Assembly (NCBI GenBank): GCA_946480055.1
Contig: CAMLID010000012.1
Coordinates: 12,294-76,293, forward strand
From: an uncultured Lysobacter sp.
Lineage (GTDB): Bacteria; Pseudomonadota; Gammaproteobacteria; Xanthomonadales; Xanthomonadaceae
Direction: 5' to 3'
DNA: 64,000 nucleotides
The notes under the pieces were generated by a model. The model was not told the origin of the DNA, searched no databases, and saw only the letters and a program-made list of their open reading frames with translations. A program made the translations under genes and the position numbers. Shown piece after piece: positions 28,937 to 46,075 of this stretch (position 1 is its first letter; each line of letters opens with the position of its first letter).

Positions 28937-31147
28937 ATGTCCCTTTCCCCCCTCCGCAGCCGCAAGCTGCCCAGAGCTCTTCTTTCGCTCCTGCTGCCGT
29001 CGCTAGGCTTCGCCGCTATCGGTTCTGCCCAGGCCACCACTTTCTACGTCCGCACCGATGGTGGCGATGCCGCCCAGTGCACCGGCCGCGCCGATGCGGC
29101 TTATCCCGGTAGCGGAACCGCCCAGGCCTGCGCCTGGAAGAATCCCAACATCGCCCTGCCCTCCTCCGGTAGCGCGCGCATCGCAGGCGGTGACACCCTG
29201 CAGATCGGCGCCGGTAGCTTCCAGATCGGCAGTGGCGGTTACATGCAGAAGATCCCGAGCGGCCCGAGCGCGACCTCGCGCACCCGCATCCTCGGCAAGG
29301 CCGGCACCAAGCTGGTCGGCGTCGCCGGCACCCATCGCGTGCTCAACCTCGACGGCAGCTCGAACGTCGAAGTCGGCAATCTCGAAATCACCGACAACAG
29401 CGATTGCGTCTACAACCATTCCAATGCCGCTGCGGCCTGCACCAGCGCGATGGCCTGGGCCCGTGTGGGCGTGTACGCCACCGCCTCGAACAACGTGTGG
29501 ATGCATGACGTGAACGTGCACGGTATGGCGGCGCGCGGCTTCAACGCCGGCGGCCTGTCCAACTGGACCCTCGAACGCGTCAAGATGAACAAGAACGGCA
29601 GCGCCGGTTGGGACGGCAACGTCGGCACCGGTTCGAACTCCGGCCAGATGATCATGCGCGACATCGAGATCGGCTGGAACGGCTGCGGCGAGCGCGTTGC
29701 GACCGGCGAAGTGTGGGCCTGCTGGGCGCAGACCACCGGCGGCTACGGCGACGGCTTCGGCACCGTCGACACCGGCGGCCAATGGCTGATCGAAGATGCC
29801 TTCATCCACCACAACACCTCCGACGGCCTCGACCTGCGCTACATGAACGGTGCGGACACGACCAACGTGACGCTGCGCCGCATCTACTCGGTCGCCAACG
29901 CCGGCAACCAGGTCAAGATCAAGGGCAACTCGCTGATCGAGAACTCGGTCCTGGTGGGCAACTGCACCTACTTCCACGGCAAGTACTACATGGCCGAGGG
30001 CGACCTGTGCCGCGCCTACGGCAGCACGCTGCTGCTGATCCTGACCGGCAACGACACCGCGACCGTGCGCCACAACACCATCGCCGGCGAAGGCGATGCG
30101 CAGATCGCCTATGGCGAAGGCGCATCCACCGACAAGGTCAACATCCAGAACAATCTGGTGGTCGGCTTCCCGTACTACGCCAACAACTCCACGGCGACGC
30201 TGTTCAGCGGCGGCAGCGCTCCCGCGGCCAAGTCCTTCTCCGGCAACATGGCCTGGAAGGTACGCACCTGCCAGACGGGAACCACCTGCACTCAGGACCC
30301 GAAGCTGACCAACATGACCCTGGCTGCCTTCGATGCCGAACCGCTCCCCGGTAGCCCGGTGACCGACAAGGCCCCGATGATCAGCGGCATGTCCACCGAC
30401 TTCGTCCTGCAGCCGCGTCCCTCGGGCGCCGCCAACGACGTGGGCGCCTACGAAGTCCAGGCCGGCTCTACGCCTCCGCCGCCGACTCCGACCTGCACCC
30501 GTGCAGCGCCGACCGTGACCATGACGGGCCCGACCGCCGCGGTCGCCGCCGGCACGGCGAACAACTACACGTTGAGCCTGAAGAACAACGACAGCAGCGC
30601 TTGCGCCAACACCTCGTTCGCTCTCGCTCGTAGTGTTCCGACCGGCTGGACGGGCGAGCTGTCGACGACCGCGATCGCGCTTTCTCCTGGTGCCAGCGGC
30701 ACTGCGACCCTTGCCGTGATGTCGACCACCACGGCTGCCGCCGGCAACTACGGCATCGGCGCGGGCGTCAGCAGCGCCAACGGCTCGGTCCATACCGGCA
30801 ATGCGTCGGTCACCTACGCCGTCGCAGCTCCTGCCGTTGTCGGCCTGACGGAAACCGTCAGCACGAGCAAGGCCTCCTATAAGGGCGGCGAAGTCGTGTC
30901 CATCACTGCCCGTGTCCTCAAGAACGGCGTGGCGGTGTCGGGTGCGAGCGTCGCGTTCGACGCGCTGAAGCCGAACGGTGTCAACCACGTGATCCTGAGC
31001 GCCACCACCGACGCCAGCGGCTACGCCCGCGTGTCCTTCACCTCCGGCGTGGGTCCCAGCTCGATCGGCACCTACAAGCTGTCGGCTGTGGCCACCTCCG
31101 GCAGCCTGACTAAGACGGCGACCACGACCTTCTCGGTCTACAAGTAA
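28937..31147 (+). CDS. Secreted right-handed beta-helix protein with C-terminal Ig-like domains
   Basis: A 736-residue secreted protein. The signal peptide MSLSPLRSRKLPRALLSLLL continues to a cleavage site near GSAQA (residue 32). A beta-helix domain at about 33-470 is strongly similar to the protein at 24727-26304 (shared NLDGSSNVEVGNLEITDNSD, YGDGFGTVDTGGQWLIEDAF). A Pro-rich linker (GSTPPPPTPTC) follows, then a NEW3/CARDB-like Ig domain (about 495-600) and a second Ig-like domain (about 610-735). There is no PEP-CTERM or LPXTG tail. A strong terminator follows at once, so it is a separate transcript. Likely a polysaccharide-binding or polysaccharide-cleaving protein; no active site is assignable. 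In-frame alternatives are ATG 28868 and an ATC at 28901 that has a better Shine-Dalgarno. Confidence 0.85.
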   Translation: MSLSPLRSRKLPRALLSLLLPSLGFAAIGSAQATTFYVRTDGGDAAQCTGRADAAYPGSGTAQACAWKNPNIALPSSGSARIAGGDTLQIGAGSFQIGSGGYMQKIPSGPSATSRTRILGKAGTKLVGVAGTHRVLNLDGSSNVEVGNLEITDNSDCVYNHSNAAAACTSAMAWARVGVYATASNNVWMHDVNVHGMAARGFNAGGLSNWTLERVKMNKNGSAGWDGNVGTGSNSGQMIMRDIEIGWNGCGERVATGEVWACWAQTTGGYGDGFGTVDTGGQWLIEDAFIHHNTSDGLDLRYMNGADTTNVTLRRIYSVANAGNQVKIKGNSLIENSVLVGNCTYFHGKYYMAEGDLCRAYGSTLLLILTGNDTATVRHNTIAGEGDAQIAYGEGASTDKVNIQNNLVVGFPYYANNSTATLFSGGSAPAAKSFSGNMAWKVRTCQTGTTCTQDPKLTNMTLAAFDAEPLPGSPVTDKAPMISGMSTDFVLQPRPSGAANDVGAYEVQAGSTPPPPTPTCTRAAPTVTMTGPTAAVAAGTANNYTLSLKNNDSSACANTSFALARSVPTGWTGELSTTAIALSPGASGTATLAVMSTTTAAAGNYGIGAGVSSANGSVHTGNASVTYAVAAPAVVGLTETVSTSKASYKGGEVVSITARVLKNGVAVSGASVAFDALKPNGVNHVILSATTDASGYARVSFTSGVGPSSIGTYKLSAVATSGSLTKTATTTFSVYK

Positions 31148-31167
31148 TAGTCCTCGCCGACCCAACG

Positions 31168-31199
31168 AAGAGCCCCGGATATCCGGGGCTCTTTTTTTT
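31168..31199 (+). terminator. Rho-independent terminator after the beta-helix gene
   Basis: A perfect 26-base palindrome, AAGAGCCCCGGAT and its reverse complement (31168-31193), followed by T residues to 31199. It lies 20 bases past the stop and separates the plus-strand genes from the converging minus-strand operon. The minus-strand side has no U run. Confidence 0.95.
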
Positions 31200-31260
31200 G
31201 CGATGCCTGACGATCCGTTCGTCGCAGGAATGGTCGCAACCCCAACCTAGCGCGAGAGCC

Positions 31261-32025
31261 TCAACGATTCATGGGCTCCTCGCGGTGATTGCGCCAGCGG
31301 TAATACGCGAGCCCCACCCATTCGTGCAGGGCAAGCTCCGTGTTGACGAGCGCGCTGGTTCGCGGAACGAGCGCCCACGGCACGCGCGACGGCAAGCTGC
31401 GCGCATCCGCACCCAGCGGACACACTTCGAAGCCTGCACTGGCGAATGCCGCGCGAGCGCGCGGCATGTGGATCAGCGAGGTCACCAGCACGATGCGTCG
31501 GGGCAGCGGCGGCGACATCCCTGCGGCATGACGAGCGTTGCCCCAGGTGTCGTCGGATTGGCTTTCCACGCGCAGGGCCGCCGCCGGGACATCCTGCATT
31601 CGCGCATACGCTGCCATCAGTTCGGCGACGGCGACGCCTCCATGCGGCCCACCGCCCTCCAGCACCAGCACGCGCCCTTCGCGCGCGTGCCACCAGGCTA
31701 CCGCGCGATCCATTCGTCGCCGTGAGGCCAGGTTGAGCACGGAGAAATCGGCATGGCTCCGCGGGCGCCCGTCAGTGCCGCCACCCAGCACGACGGCGGT
31801 CGATGGCGGTGCGGTTTGGCACGCGAGCGGCGCGGCGATCGGACGTTGCAGCGGCTTCCCAAGCAAATTGGCCACAAGCGGTGTCATGGCCGCGAGCGCA
31901 ACGACTGCCAGCGAACCGCACGCGATCAACGGCCATCGCCGGCGCTGACGACGAGCCCATGCCCAGGGCATCACCGCCCCCGCAAGCAACAGCCATGCGA
32001 GCGGAGATAGCAACCAGGTCGTCAC
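31261..32025 (-). CDS. YdcF/ElyC-like DUF218 membrane protein
   Basis: A 254-residue protein of the YdcF (DUF218) family. Two N-terminal TM segments (WLLSPLAWLLLAGAVMPW; PLIACGSLAVVALAAM) anchor a Rossmann-like periplasmic domain with TAVVLGGGTDGRPR, LVLEGGGPHGG, VESQSDDTWGNARHAAG and IVLVTSLIHMPRARAAF. Members such as ElyC and SanA affect envelope polymer and undecaprenyl-linked intermediates, but no reaction is firmly established. It begins one base after the flippase stop and is the last gene of the minus-strand NRPS-PKS operon, which suggests a role in handling lipid-linked polysaccharide intermediates. Confidence 0.85.
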   Translation of the reverse strand: MTTWLLSPLAWLLLAGAVMPWAWARRQRRRWPLIACGSLAVVALAAMTPLVANLLGKPLQRPIAAPLACQTAPPSTAVVLGGGTDGRPRSHADFSVLNLASRRRMDRAVAWWHAREGRVLVLEGGGPHGGVAVAELMAAYARMQDVPAAALRVESQSDDTWGNARHAAGMSPPLPRRIVLVTSLIHMPRARAAFASAGFEVCPLGADARSLPSRVPWALVPRTSALVNTELALHEWVGLAYYRWRNHREEPMNR

Positions 32026-32026
32026 G

Positions 32027-33547
32027 TCATCGCGACCGTGTCATCAGGCCCATCGCCATCCGGCGAAGTTTCTGATCCAGCGCCATGACCGGCAACGCAT
32101 ACAGCAACACGAACAGTAAGCCAGCGACGGACAGTCGCGCCCAAATGGCGTGCAGTCCGAACAGGTCGGTGCCGCGCGCCACACCTACCAGCACCGCCAA
32201 GCACGCGAGCGACACGGCGACCGCATGCACGTCCGGCAGGCGCGCCAATCCCTTCGGGCAGATCGCAAACTGCGCGATGGCCAATGCGCCGTAGGCGATC
32301 GCGGTTGACCATACGGCGCCCATGTAGCCCATGCGGGGAATCAGAATCAGGTTCATGACGACGTTCAACAGCGCCGCCCCCAAGGTGATGATCAGCACCT
32401 GCATCGTTCGCTTCTTCAACTGCAGGCCGTAGTTCGAGATGGCAAGCATGGAATAAGTCGACACGGTTATTCCGATCACGATGAACACTTCGCCCGATGC
32501 GGCCTTATCGTGCCCGCTCAGCGCCACCAACAGGTCCTGTCCCGATACCAGGAGGATTCCGATGATAGCCACCACCGCGTAGGTCATCGGCAGCAGCACT
32601 TTTTCCTTGAGCGCACGCACCGCAGAGCTGCCGCCGGTTTCGTAGGCACGCATGACCACCGGCGTGAACGCCTCGGACAGAGTCGCGTCTATGAAGACAT
32701 TCAGCTGCATCGCGAGCGAATAGCCGATGGCATAGATGCCGACGGCCGCGAAATCGCCGGTGATCTGCTTGAGCAGAACACGATCCACGTTGGCCAGGAT
32801 ACTGAAAGCCAGCTCATGCGCCATCAGCGGAAGCCCGTAGATCAGGCCGCTACGGACTGTATGCCAGTCGATCGCGTCGCGCGCCACGTTAACGTTTCGG
32901 TACATCCAGTGCGCGAGCCACGCCAACAGCAATATCGTGGCGACGATCTTGCCGCCGTATACGGCCAGCGCGCTTTTTTGCACCAGGATCACGGAGCCCA
33001 ACACAAGCACCAGCTCGAGCATGCGTCCAATGACGCGCATGGCCATGACGATGTCCGAACGCTCGCTGGCGCGTATCACCATCTGCACGATGTTGACAGC
33101 CGCCAACATCGGCATCATCAGCACCGCGCACCAGACCAGGGGTGAGAACGTACTCTCCCCCAGCCAGGACCAGAGCACGATCACGGACACCCCCGCGAGC
33201 CATATCGTTCCGGACAGCATCAGGGGTAGCAGCACCATATTGGTGCCGAACTCTTGCATCCTCCGCTCGTTTCCGTCGTATGGGTAGAAACGCACGATCG
33301 CGTGCGGCGTGCCGAGCTTGATGATTGCAACGCCCAGCAGCATCAGCGTGTCGTAGTACCTGAGAATGCCGAACTGGGTATTGTCGAGAAACCGGGTCAG
33401 GATCGGGAACGAGATGAAACCCGCCAGCATCACCAGGCCATTCGAGATCGAGTAGCGCAGGTAGTGCGTAACGATGCCTGGCCGTTCCCGTGGCGCGGCG
33501 CGAATGCTCTCGTCCGCGCCCGACGCGCGCCCCGTCGGACTGTTCAT
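32027..33547 (-). CDS. Wzx-type lipid-linked polysaccharide flippase (MOP superfamily)
   Basis: A 506-residue polytopic inner-membrane protein with 12-14 hydrophobic segments in the Wzx/MATE pattern. The first is YSISNGLVMLAGFISFPILT, followed by FGILRYYDTLMLLGVAI. It would flip undecaprenyl-diphosphate-linked repeat units to the periplasm for the Wzy-like protein at 23370. I start at the ATG at 33547, preceded by GAGG with 9-base spacing. ATG 33586 or GTG 33589 would overlap the upstream gene's stop (GTGATG) and add 13-14 residues. It is tightly packed between the propeller gene and ydcF. Confidence 0.9.
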   Translation of the reverse strand: MNSPTGRASGADESIRAAPRERPGIVTHYLRYSISNGLVMLAGFISFPILTRFLDNTQFGILRYYDTLMLLGVAIIKLGTPHAIVRFYPYDGNERRMQEFGTNMVLLPLMLSGTIWLAGVSVIVLWSWLGESTFSPLVWCAVLMMPMLAAVNIVQMVIRASERSDIVMAMRVIGRMLELVLVLGSVILVQKSALAVYGGKIVATILLLAWLAHWMYRNVNVARDAIDWHTVRSGLIYGLPLMAHELAFSILANVDRVLLKQITGDFAAVGIYAIGYSLAMQLNVFIDATLSEAFTPVVMRAYETGGSSAVRALKEKVLLPMTYAVVAIIGILLVSGQDLLVALSGHDKAASGEVFIVIGITVSTYSMLAISNYGLQLKKRTMQVLIITLGAALLNVVMNLILIPRMGYMGAVWSTAIAYGALAIAQFAICPKGLARLPDVHAVAVSLACLAVLVGVARGTDLFGLHAIWARLSVAGLLFVLLYALPVMALDQKLRRMAMGLMTRSR

Positions 33548-33585
33548 CCCGCGTAACCTCGATCGCCATGGAGGGTCATTCCGCA

Positions 33586-35367
33586 TCACCGCGGAGCAGA
33601 ACCCGGATGAACCGGGCCGTTGGCCGAAGGCGGACCGGAAGGAACCACCGGCTCCGCCGAATCGGAAATAGGCGCGCGAACACGCGCGTCCGCTGCGGAC
33701 CGCTCATCAAGCACCTCAACGTACGCGCTGTTCGGCGGACGTCCGAGGACATCCAGGACTTCGACGCTGCCCGCAACGTTGTAGGTATGGCAGCCATCGA
33801 CACTGCGCGTCAGGTAGGGAGCGAGCCGCGAAAGTTGCCGCTCGCGGTAGGTCGTGGGTCCCAGTTCCAACACTTCGTTGAACACGACAGCATTGCCGTA
33901 GCCGGGCGCGCAATCCTGGGCCGGCCGGATCAACCTGCCATTGCGATGGAACAGCTTTCCCGCCATTCGGGCGCGGCGTACATCACAGACGATGGGGGAC
34001 GCCGGATGCGGCGCATACGGCCCCTCGAGCCTATCGGCGACGAACAGGAACAATTCGTCGCAGGTGTTGTTCTGGTTCTCCGCGACGTTGGCGAACAGGT
34101 ACCAGCGGCCTTCGTGATGATGCAGAGTCGGATCCACGCAGACACGCCCGGTGACGAGATCCTTCACGCGGGCCCATCCCAACGGGAAGTCGGTGGCCCG
34201 ATACAGGCTGACGCGCTGGTCGTAGCCGGACTCGACCGTCATGTACCACTGCCCCTCCCATGCAAAGACTTGCGGGAAAGACAGGTGGCCGGGTTCGTCC
34301 AACGCGACGCCGAGTGCACGCGCTCCGCCCGCAGTCAATTCCACGCAGGCGATCGTTGCCTTCTTGAACCGCGGGTCCAGCATTTCCTCCACGAACAGCA
34401 GTCTGCGTTCCTGCGCCATCACTACGAAGGGATCGCCCCACCATCCTTTCGGCGCTTTCAGCAGCGCGTGCGATCCGATCGCCGGCGACTGCGGATCGAG
34501 CGGCGCTCCGCCCAGGCGCAGCACCAGCGTCCAGCCGACGCGAGCGTTCCTGAACCAGCCTGTCAGCCAACGCGGAGAAGCACGCACGATCGACAGGAAG
34601 GCGCGCAGTCCGACAGCCCGCCCGACGGGCGCCTGCGGCTGGAGTTCCAGCGTCGCCATCGAAAGAGATCCCGCAGCAAGGTCTCCCTGGGCGATGCGAT
34701 GCAAGGCGCGCAGCAGCAAGGCAGGCAGCTTGCGGAACGCATCCTCGCGCTGCTTAAGAAATGAAGTCGCCCGAGTCCTGCCCCAACTGGCTGCCAGGTC
34801 GACAGGAGCCTGGTTAGGCTCGTCCAGGACCAGGGCCATTCGCGTTGCTGTTTCACGGCGCACCATCGGGCCGAGCAGCGAGAGCCCCGCATTGCGATAG
34901 TCGAGCAGGCTCGCGTCGACGTGCCAGCATGCGCATTCGATCTGGCCGGCCAGCGCGGACACCCAGGATTTCGTACCGAGCAGGACGACGAGGTCGGGGC
35001 GCGAGCTGCTGATGCGGTCAACCAGGGAGATGCCACCCCCAGGACTTGCTGCCGCATTGCCAGCATCCTCTTGGGGATCGGACGGCATCGGCATCGCCGC
35101 CAGACTGCGGGTGCCGCCGAGCAACGCATGCTCGAACGCAACCAGGGCGCGGACGCTCCTGGGAATCCCGGAGACCTTCGGCAGCGCCGCATCGTCGGCA
35201 GTCAGCGTTGTCAGCTCGATCCAGTCATACCCGGCGACCAGGCCATGGAATGCCCGCACCCAACCGGGTACCTGTGGCGGCCCCACTAGGGCCACGCGCA
35301 AAGGCCGCGTGGCACCCGCTGGCGCGGGATAGAGAGGGGTCCGTTCTTGCGGGCCGATGTCTTTCAT
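33586..35367 (-). CDS. Formyltransferase-like/five-bladed beta-propeller protein (GINT1 N-terminal-like)
   Basis: A 593-residue protein. The N-terminal part (about 20-150: LRVALVGPPQVPGWVRAF, SSSRPDLVVLLGTKSW) looks like a degenerate formyltransferase or Rossmann domain. The part from about 265 to 560 is a GH43-like beta-propeller with KGWWGDPFVVMAQERRLLFV, FPQVFAWEGQWYMTVESG, VDPTLHHHEGRWYLFAN and PIVCDVRRARMAGKLF. The propeller resembles the N-terminal domain of plant glucosamine inositolphosphorylceramide transferase 1 and bacterial proteins found in polysaccharide loci. It may bind or modify sugars; the function is not known. The start overlaps the hydrolase stop (ATGA). The C-terminal 50 residues are low complexity. 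Confidence 0.75.
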   Translation of the reverse strand: MKDIGPQERTPLYPAPAGATRPLRVALVGPPQVPGWVRAFHGLVAGYDWIELTTLTADDAALPKVSGIPRSVRALVAFEHALLGGTRSLAAMPMPSDPQEDAGNAAASPGGGISLVDRISSSRPDLVVLLGTKSWVSALAGQIECACWHVDASLLDYRNAGLSLLGPMVRRETATRMALVLDEPNQAPVDLAASWGRTRATSFLKQREDAFRKLPALLLRALHRIAQGDLAAGSLSMATLELQPQAPVGRAVGLRAFLSIVRASPRWLTGWFRNARVGWTLVLRLGGAPLDPQSPAIGSHALLKAPKGWWGDPFVVMAQERRLLFVEEMLDPRFKKATIACVELTAGGARALGVALDEPGHLSFPQVFAWEGQWYMTVESGYDQRVSLYRATDFPLGWARVKDLVTGRVCVDPTLHHHEGRWYLFANVAENQNNTCDELFLFVADRLEGPYAPHPASPIVCDVRRARMAGKLFHRNGRLIRPAQDCAPGYGNAVVFNEVLELGPTTYRERQLSRLAPYLTRSVDGCHTYNVAGSVEVLDVLGRPPNSAYVEVLDERSAADARVRAPISDSAEPVVPSGPPSANGPVHPGSAPR

Positions 35368-36206
35368 CTGGCCTGGCGCCCCGGCAATCGGGTCATCCAG
35401 CCCGTGATCGCTTCGATCAGGCGCTCGCGCTGTGCCCTCCCGAAATACGTGTGGTCGCAATCGGGCCAGTAATGCATCGTCACGCGCGGGTCGCGCGCCG
35501 CAGTGCCGAAGGCCCACTCGAACTGGCGCGAATGCAGGAACCGATCGGCAAAGCCTCCGCTGAAGATCCACAGCGAGCGGACATCGCGCGCCACCATCGC
35601 CGCGAACTGCTCCCGAGCCTGCGCATGGCTGGGCCAGGTTCGAAAGGCATTCGAATCCAGACTGGCGTTTCCGCGCATGCGCCCTTGCACCTTGCGGGCA
35701 AAATGCCGCCATTCCTTGGGCAGGCGACGCAGGAGCTCGAGCCCGCGCGCGTAGTAGTACCAGGGGCCGGTGAAGCACAGGCCGTCCAACAGCAACACCG
35801 CCGACACGCGCGCATCGATATTGGCGACGTCCCAGCCAGTATCGGCGGCGCTGCAGATTCCACCCACCGCGAAGATGCGACAGCCGTGCATCGCCTCAAG
35901 TTGGTCCAAGGCGGCGATCGTCGCCTGCGTGGCGTCGCACTCCGGCATGCGCGGCGCCTCCCCCACGCCCGGGATGTCGTAACGGAAGGTTCGAATCCCG
36001 TGCGCCGCTAGATGCTGGGCCAGCAGCACGTGCAATCGGAACGGCCCGGATCGGGGCTGCAAACCTGCGCTTGGCAACAGCAGCGTCGGCCCTGTTCCGG
36101 GTGCGCCGCTAAGTACACCATGCAATCGCCCGCCGGGGCCGAAGCGCACGAAAACATCGTCGATCGCGGCCGCCTCGACAGGATTGGCATCCAGCAATGC
36201 ATTCAT
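35364..36206 (-). CDS. Alpha/beta hydrolase, exosortase-A-associated hydrolase 1-like
   Basis: A 280-residue alpha/beta-hydrolase fold protein. Motifs in order are LLLPSAGLQPRSGPFRLHVL (oxyanion side), FRYDIPGVGEAP, the nucleophile elbow VGGICSAADTG (about residue 118), LLLDGLCF, and the C-terminal His in WPDCDHTYF. The elbow places Cys (or the next Ser) where G-x-S-x-G hydrolases have Ser. Proteins of this kind accompany exosortase-A polysaccharide loci together with a second hydrolase and an acyl-activating enzyme. The position just downstream of an NRPS-PKS without thioesterase suggests release or editing of its product. The start at 36206 gives an ATGA overlap with the upstream hydrolase; ATG 36212 is also possible. 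Confidence 0.78.
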   Translation of the reverse strand: MNALLDANPVEAAAIDDVFVRFGPGGRLHGVLSGAPGTGPTLLLPSAGLQPRSGPFRLHVLLAQHLAAHGIRTFRYDIPGVGEAPRMPECDATQATIAALDQLEAMHGCRIFAVGGICSAADTGWDVANIDARVSAVLLLDGLCFTGPWYYYARGLELLRRLPKEWRHFARKVQGRMRGNASLDSNAFRTWPSHAQAREQFAAMVARDVRSLWIFSGGFADRFLHSRQFEWAFGTAARDPRVTMHYWPDCDHTYFGRAQRERLIEAITGWMTRLPGRQAR

Positions 36207-37006
36207 GCCCATGCTTCCTCGCGGACGGCTTGCCCCAGCTTCCCGACCAGCTCGCGAACCGGAGGCGTGAGGAAGAACGTCGCATCCATCGCGGCGCCGA
36301 CATTGAAACTGGGTGCATTTGCTGGCAACGGCAGGATCCTCGCGATATCCATGGGAAGCTCCGCCAGATCACTGCGAACGATCGCCCACACGGGCACGTC
36401 ATCGCGATGCATGCCGTCGTCCAGGCGCGTTTTCCCGAGGTCGACACGCAGGCGCGACGGCGCGGGAAAGCCCATCAGCTGGCCGTCCGACGGATCGGTC
36501 GTGCGGGGAACGCCGGCACGCGGCGGCGGACGCAGCGCACGTTCGCGCGCATCGCCCTCGACCAGTTCCTGCACCCAGGCGCCGCCATCGACAATCGGCT
36601 CCCAAAGCAGGATCAGGTCGGCAGCGCCGCCGCACTGGAGCCATCCATGCAATGCGAGCGCGCCGCCTCGCCATGCGACCAGAACCAGTCGCTCGATCCG
36701 CGTCCGTTCGCGCAGCGCGGCCACCGCCAATTCGAGATCCCGATGCATCGAGGCGAGATCCAGATCCTCCCCGGAGCCCCCGGAATCACCGGTGCCATGG
36801 AAGTCGAAACGCAGGGTCGGCAAGCCCAGGCCCGCAAGTTCGCTGGCGACTTCGGTGATGAACCGACGGCTGCGCGGCAGTTCATGCAGCAACGGCGGCA
36901 CCAGGACGATGCCGGTCGAAGACGCGCCCGACGCGGCGTGGAGCGCTGCATACAACCGGTGCGACGACGGTCCAAGCCAGAACGGTTCCCAACCATCGAG
37001 GCTCAT
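36203..37006 (-). CDS. Alpha/beta hydrolase, exosortase-A-associated hydrolase 2-like
   Basis: A 267-residue alpha/beta-hydrolase fold protein. Visible motifs are IVLVPPLLHELPRSRRFI, LRFDFHGTGDSGGSGEDLDL and VLVAWRGGALALHGW at the elbow position (about residue 110). The nucleophile position of G-x-S-x-G is Arg here (A-W-R-G-G), so ordinary serine-hydrolase chemistry is unlikely; it may be a non-catalytic partner of hydrolase 1. It lies 49 bases downstream of the NRPS-PKS gene on the same strand and overlaps the next hydrolase. Alternative reading: a distant acyltransferase of the same fold. Confidence 0.75.
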   Translation of the reverse strand: MSLDGWEPFWLGPSSHRLYAALHAASGASSTGIVLVPPLLHELPRSRRFITEVASELAGLGLPTLRFDFHGTGDSGGSGEDLDLASMHRDLELAVAALRERTRIERLVLVAWRGGALALHGWLQCGGAADLILLWEPIVDGGAWVQELVEGDARERALRPPPRAGVPRTTDPSDGQLMGFPAPSRLRVDLGKTRLDDGMHRDDVPVWAIVRSDLAELPMDIARILPLPANAPSFNVGAAMDATFFLTPPVRELVGKLGQAVREEAWA

Positions 37007-37055
37007 AGCGAGCGCCTCCGTGGAGTTTCGAGACAGCAGTTGAATGCGGCGAAGT

Positions 37056-45425
<8,370 letters not shown>

Positions 45426-45527
45426 GTTTCCCCTGCCCGCGCTCGCAGCACCTGGCGACCCCACCGTGATGACATCCCAGTCGTAGCCCCCGGTTCGGCA
45501 CCCGGCAGGGTAAAGATCGCGCGTTGA

Positions 45528-45537
45528 TGTCATGACA
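45528..45537. promoter_or_regulatory. Palindrome TGTCATGACA in the divergent promoter region
   Basis: A perfect 10-bp inverted repeat in the 209-base region between the NRPS-PKS start (minus) and the J-like gene (plus). It is a candidate operator. No particular regulator is implied. Confidence 0.3.
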
Positions 45538-45634
45538 AACGTCGCGGGGGTGGTCATGCGGCCATACACGAATTGCAGGCAAATCGCTTCCCCGCCCGTT
45601 CCGCGCGCTACGATAGGACCATGGGAGGTATCCG

Positions 45635-46075
45635 ATGAAAGCCGACCTGACGCTGCTGTACTCCGAGCTGGGGCTGAAGCCCAACTGCAGCCTGGAGGAG
45701 CTTCAGCTCGCCTACCGCCGGCGGATTTCCGAGCTGCACCCCAGCCGTCCCGGTGCGAAGCCGCAATCGCAGGAATCCGCCGACCTGTGCGACCTGATCG
45801 GCTTGTACACCACGGCCACCCGCTTCCATCGCCGCTACGGGCGCCTGCCCGGGGAAGCCCCGCATCGGATCGGAGGCGGCGGCCCATCGCACGCCGGCGT
45901 GTCGCGGACCTATGTCGCCTACAGTCCACGCCCTTCCGACCATCGCCCTTCCGACCATCGCCCTTCCGACCATCACCCGACCGCACCAGCGCGGATCGCA
46001 TTGGTGCTGGCCGTCGCGATCCTGATCGTCTTGTTCGGCCTGTTGGCGCTCGCCTCGGGGGAATGGCTGAGGTAG
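45635..46075 (+). CDS. J-domain-like protein with C-terminal membrane anchor
   Basis: A 146-residue protein divergent from the NRPS-PKS gene. Residues 5-45 (TLLYSELGLKPNCSLEELQL, then AYRRRISELHPSRPG) look like DnaJ helices II-III, but the HPD triad is HPS (H35-P36-S37), which should abolish DnaK stimulation. A linker contains three perfect RPSDH repeats (99-113). One TM segment (about 120-140) ends the protein with the J-like part on the cytoplasmic side by the positive-inside rule. GGGAGG lies 6 bases before the ATG. Its role is unknown; a membrane adaptor for the synthase or export machine is a guess from position. Confidence 0.75.
   Translation: MKADLTLLYSELGLKPNCSLEELQLAYRRRISELHPSRPGAKPQSQESADLCDLIGLYTTATRFHRRYGRLPGEAPHRIGGGGPSHAGVSRTYVAYSPRPSDHRPSDHRPSDHHPTAPARIALVLAVAILIVLFGLLALASGEWLR
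45931..45975 (+). repeat. 15-bp tandem repeat, three units, inside the J-like gene
   Basis: CCCTTCCGACCATCG occurs three times in succession (the last unit ends in A). The repeat keeps frame and encodes the RPSDH units of the linker. The unit identity is nearly perfect at the DNA level, so copy number may vary between strains. Confidence 0.9.

Noticed and set aside
29003..31165. 720-residue open frame opposite the second beta-helix gene
   Set aside because: Its product is a Gly/Val/Asp-rich shadow with no recognisable motif, while the plus strand has a signal peptide and domains and is followed by a terminator.
45931..45975. CRISPR-like short repeats
   Set aside because: The three 15-bp units are directly adjacent without spacers, lie inside a coding frame and encode RPSDH.
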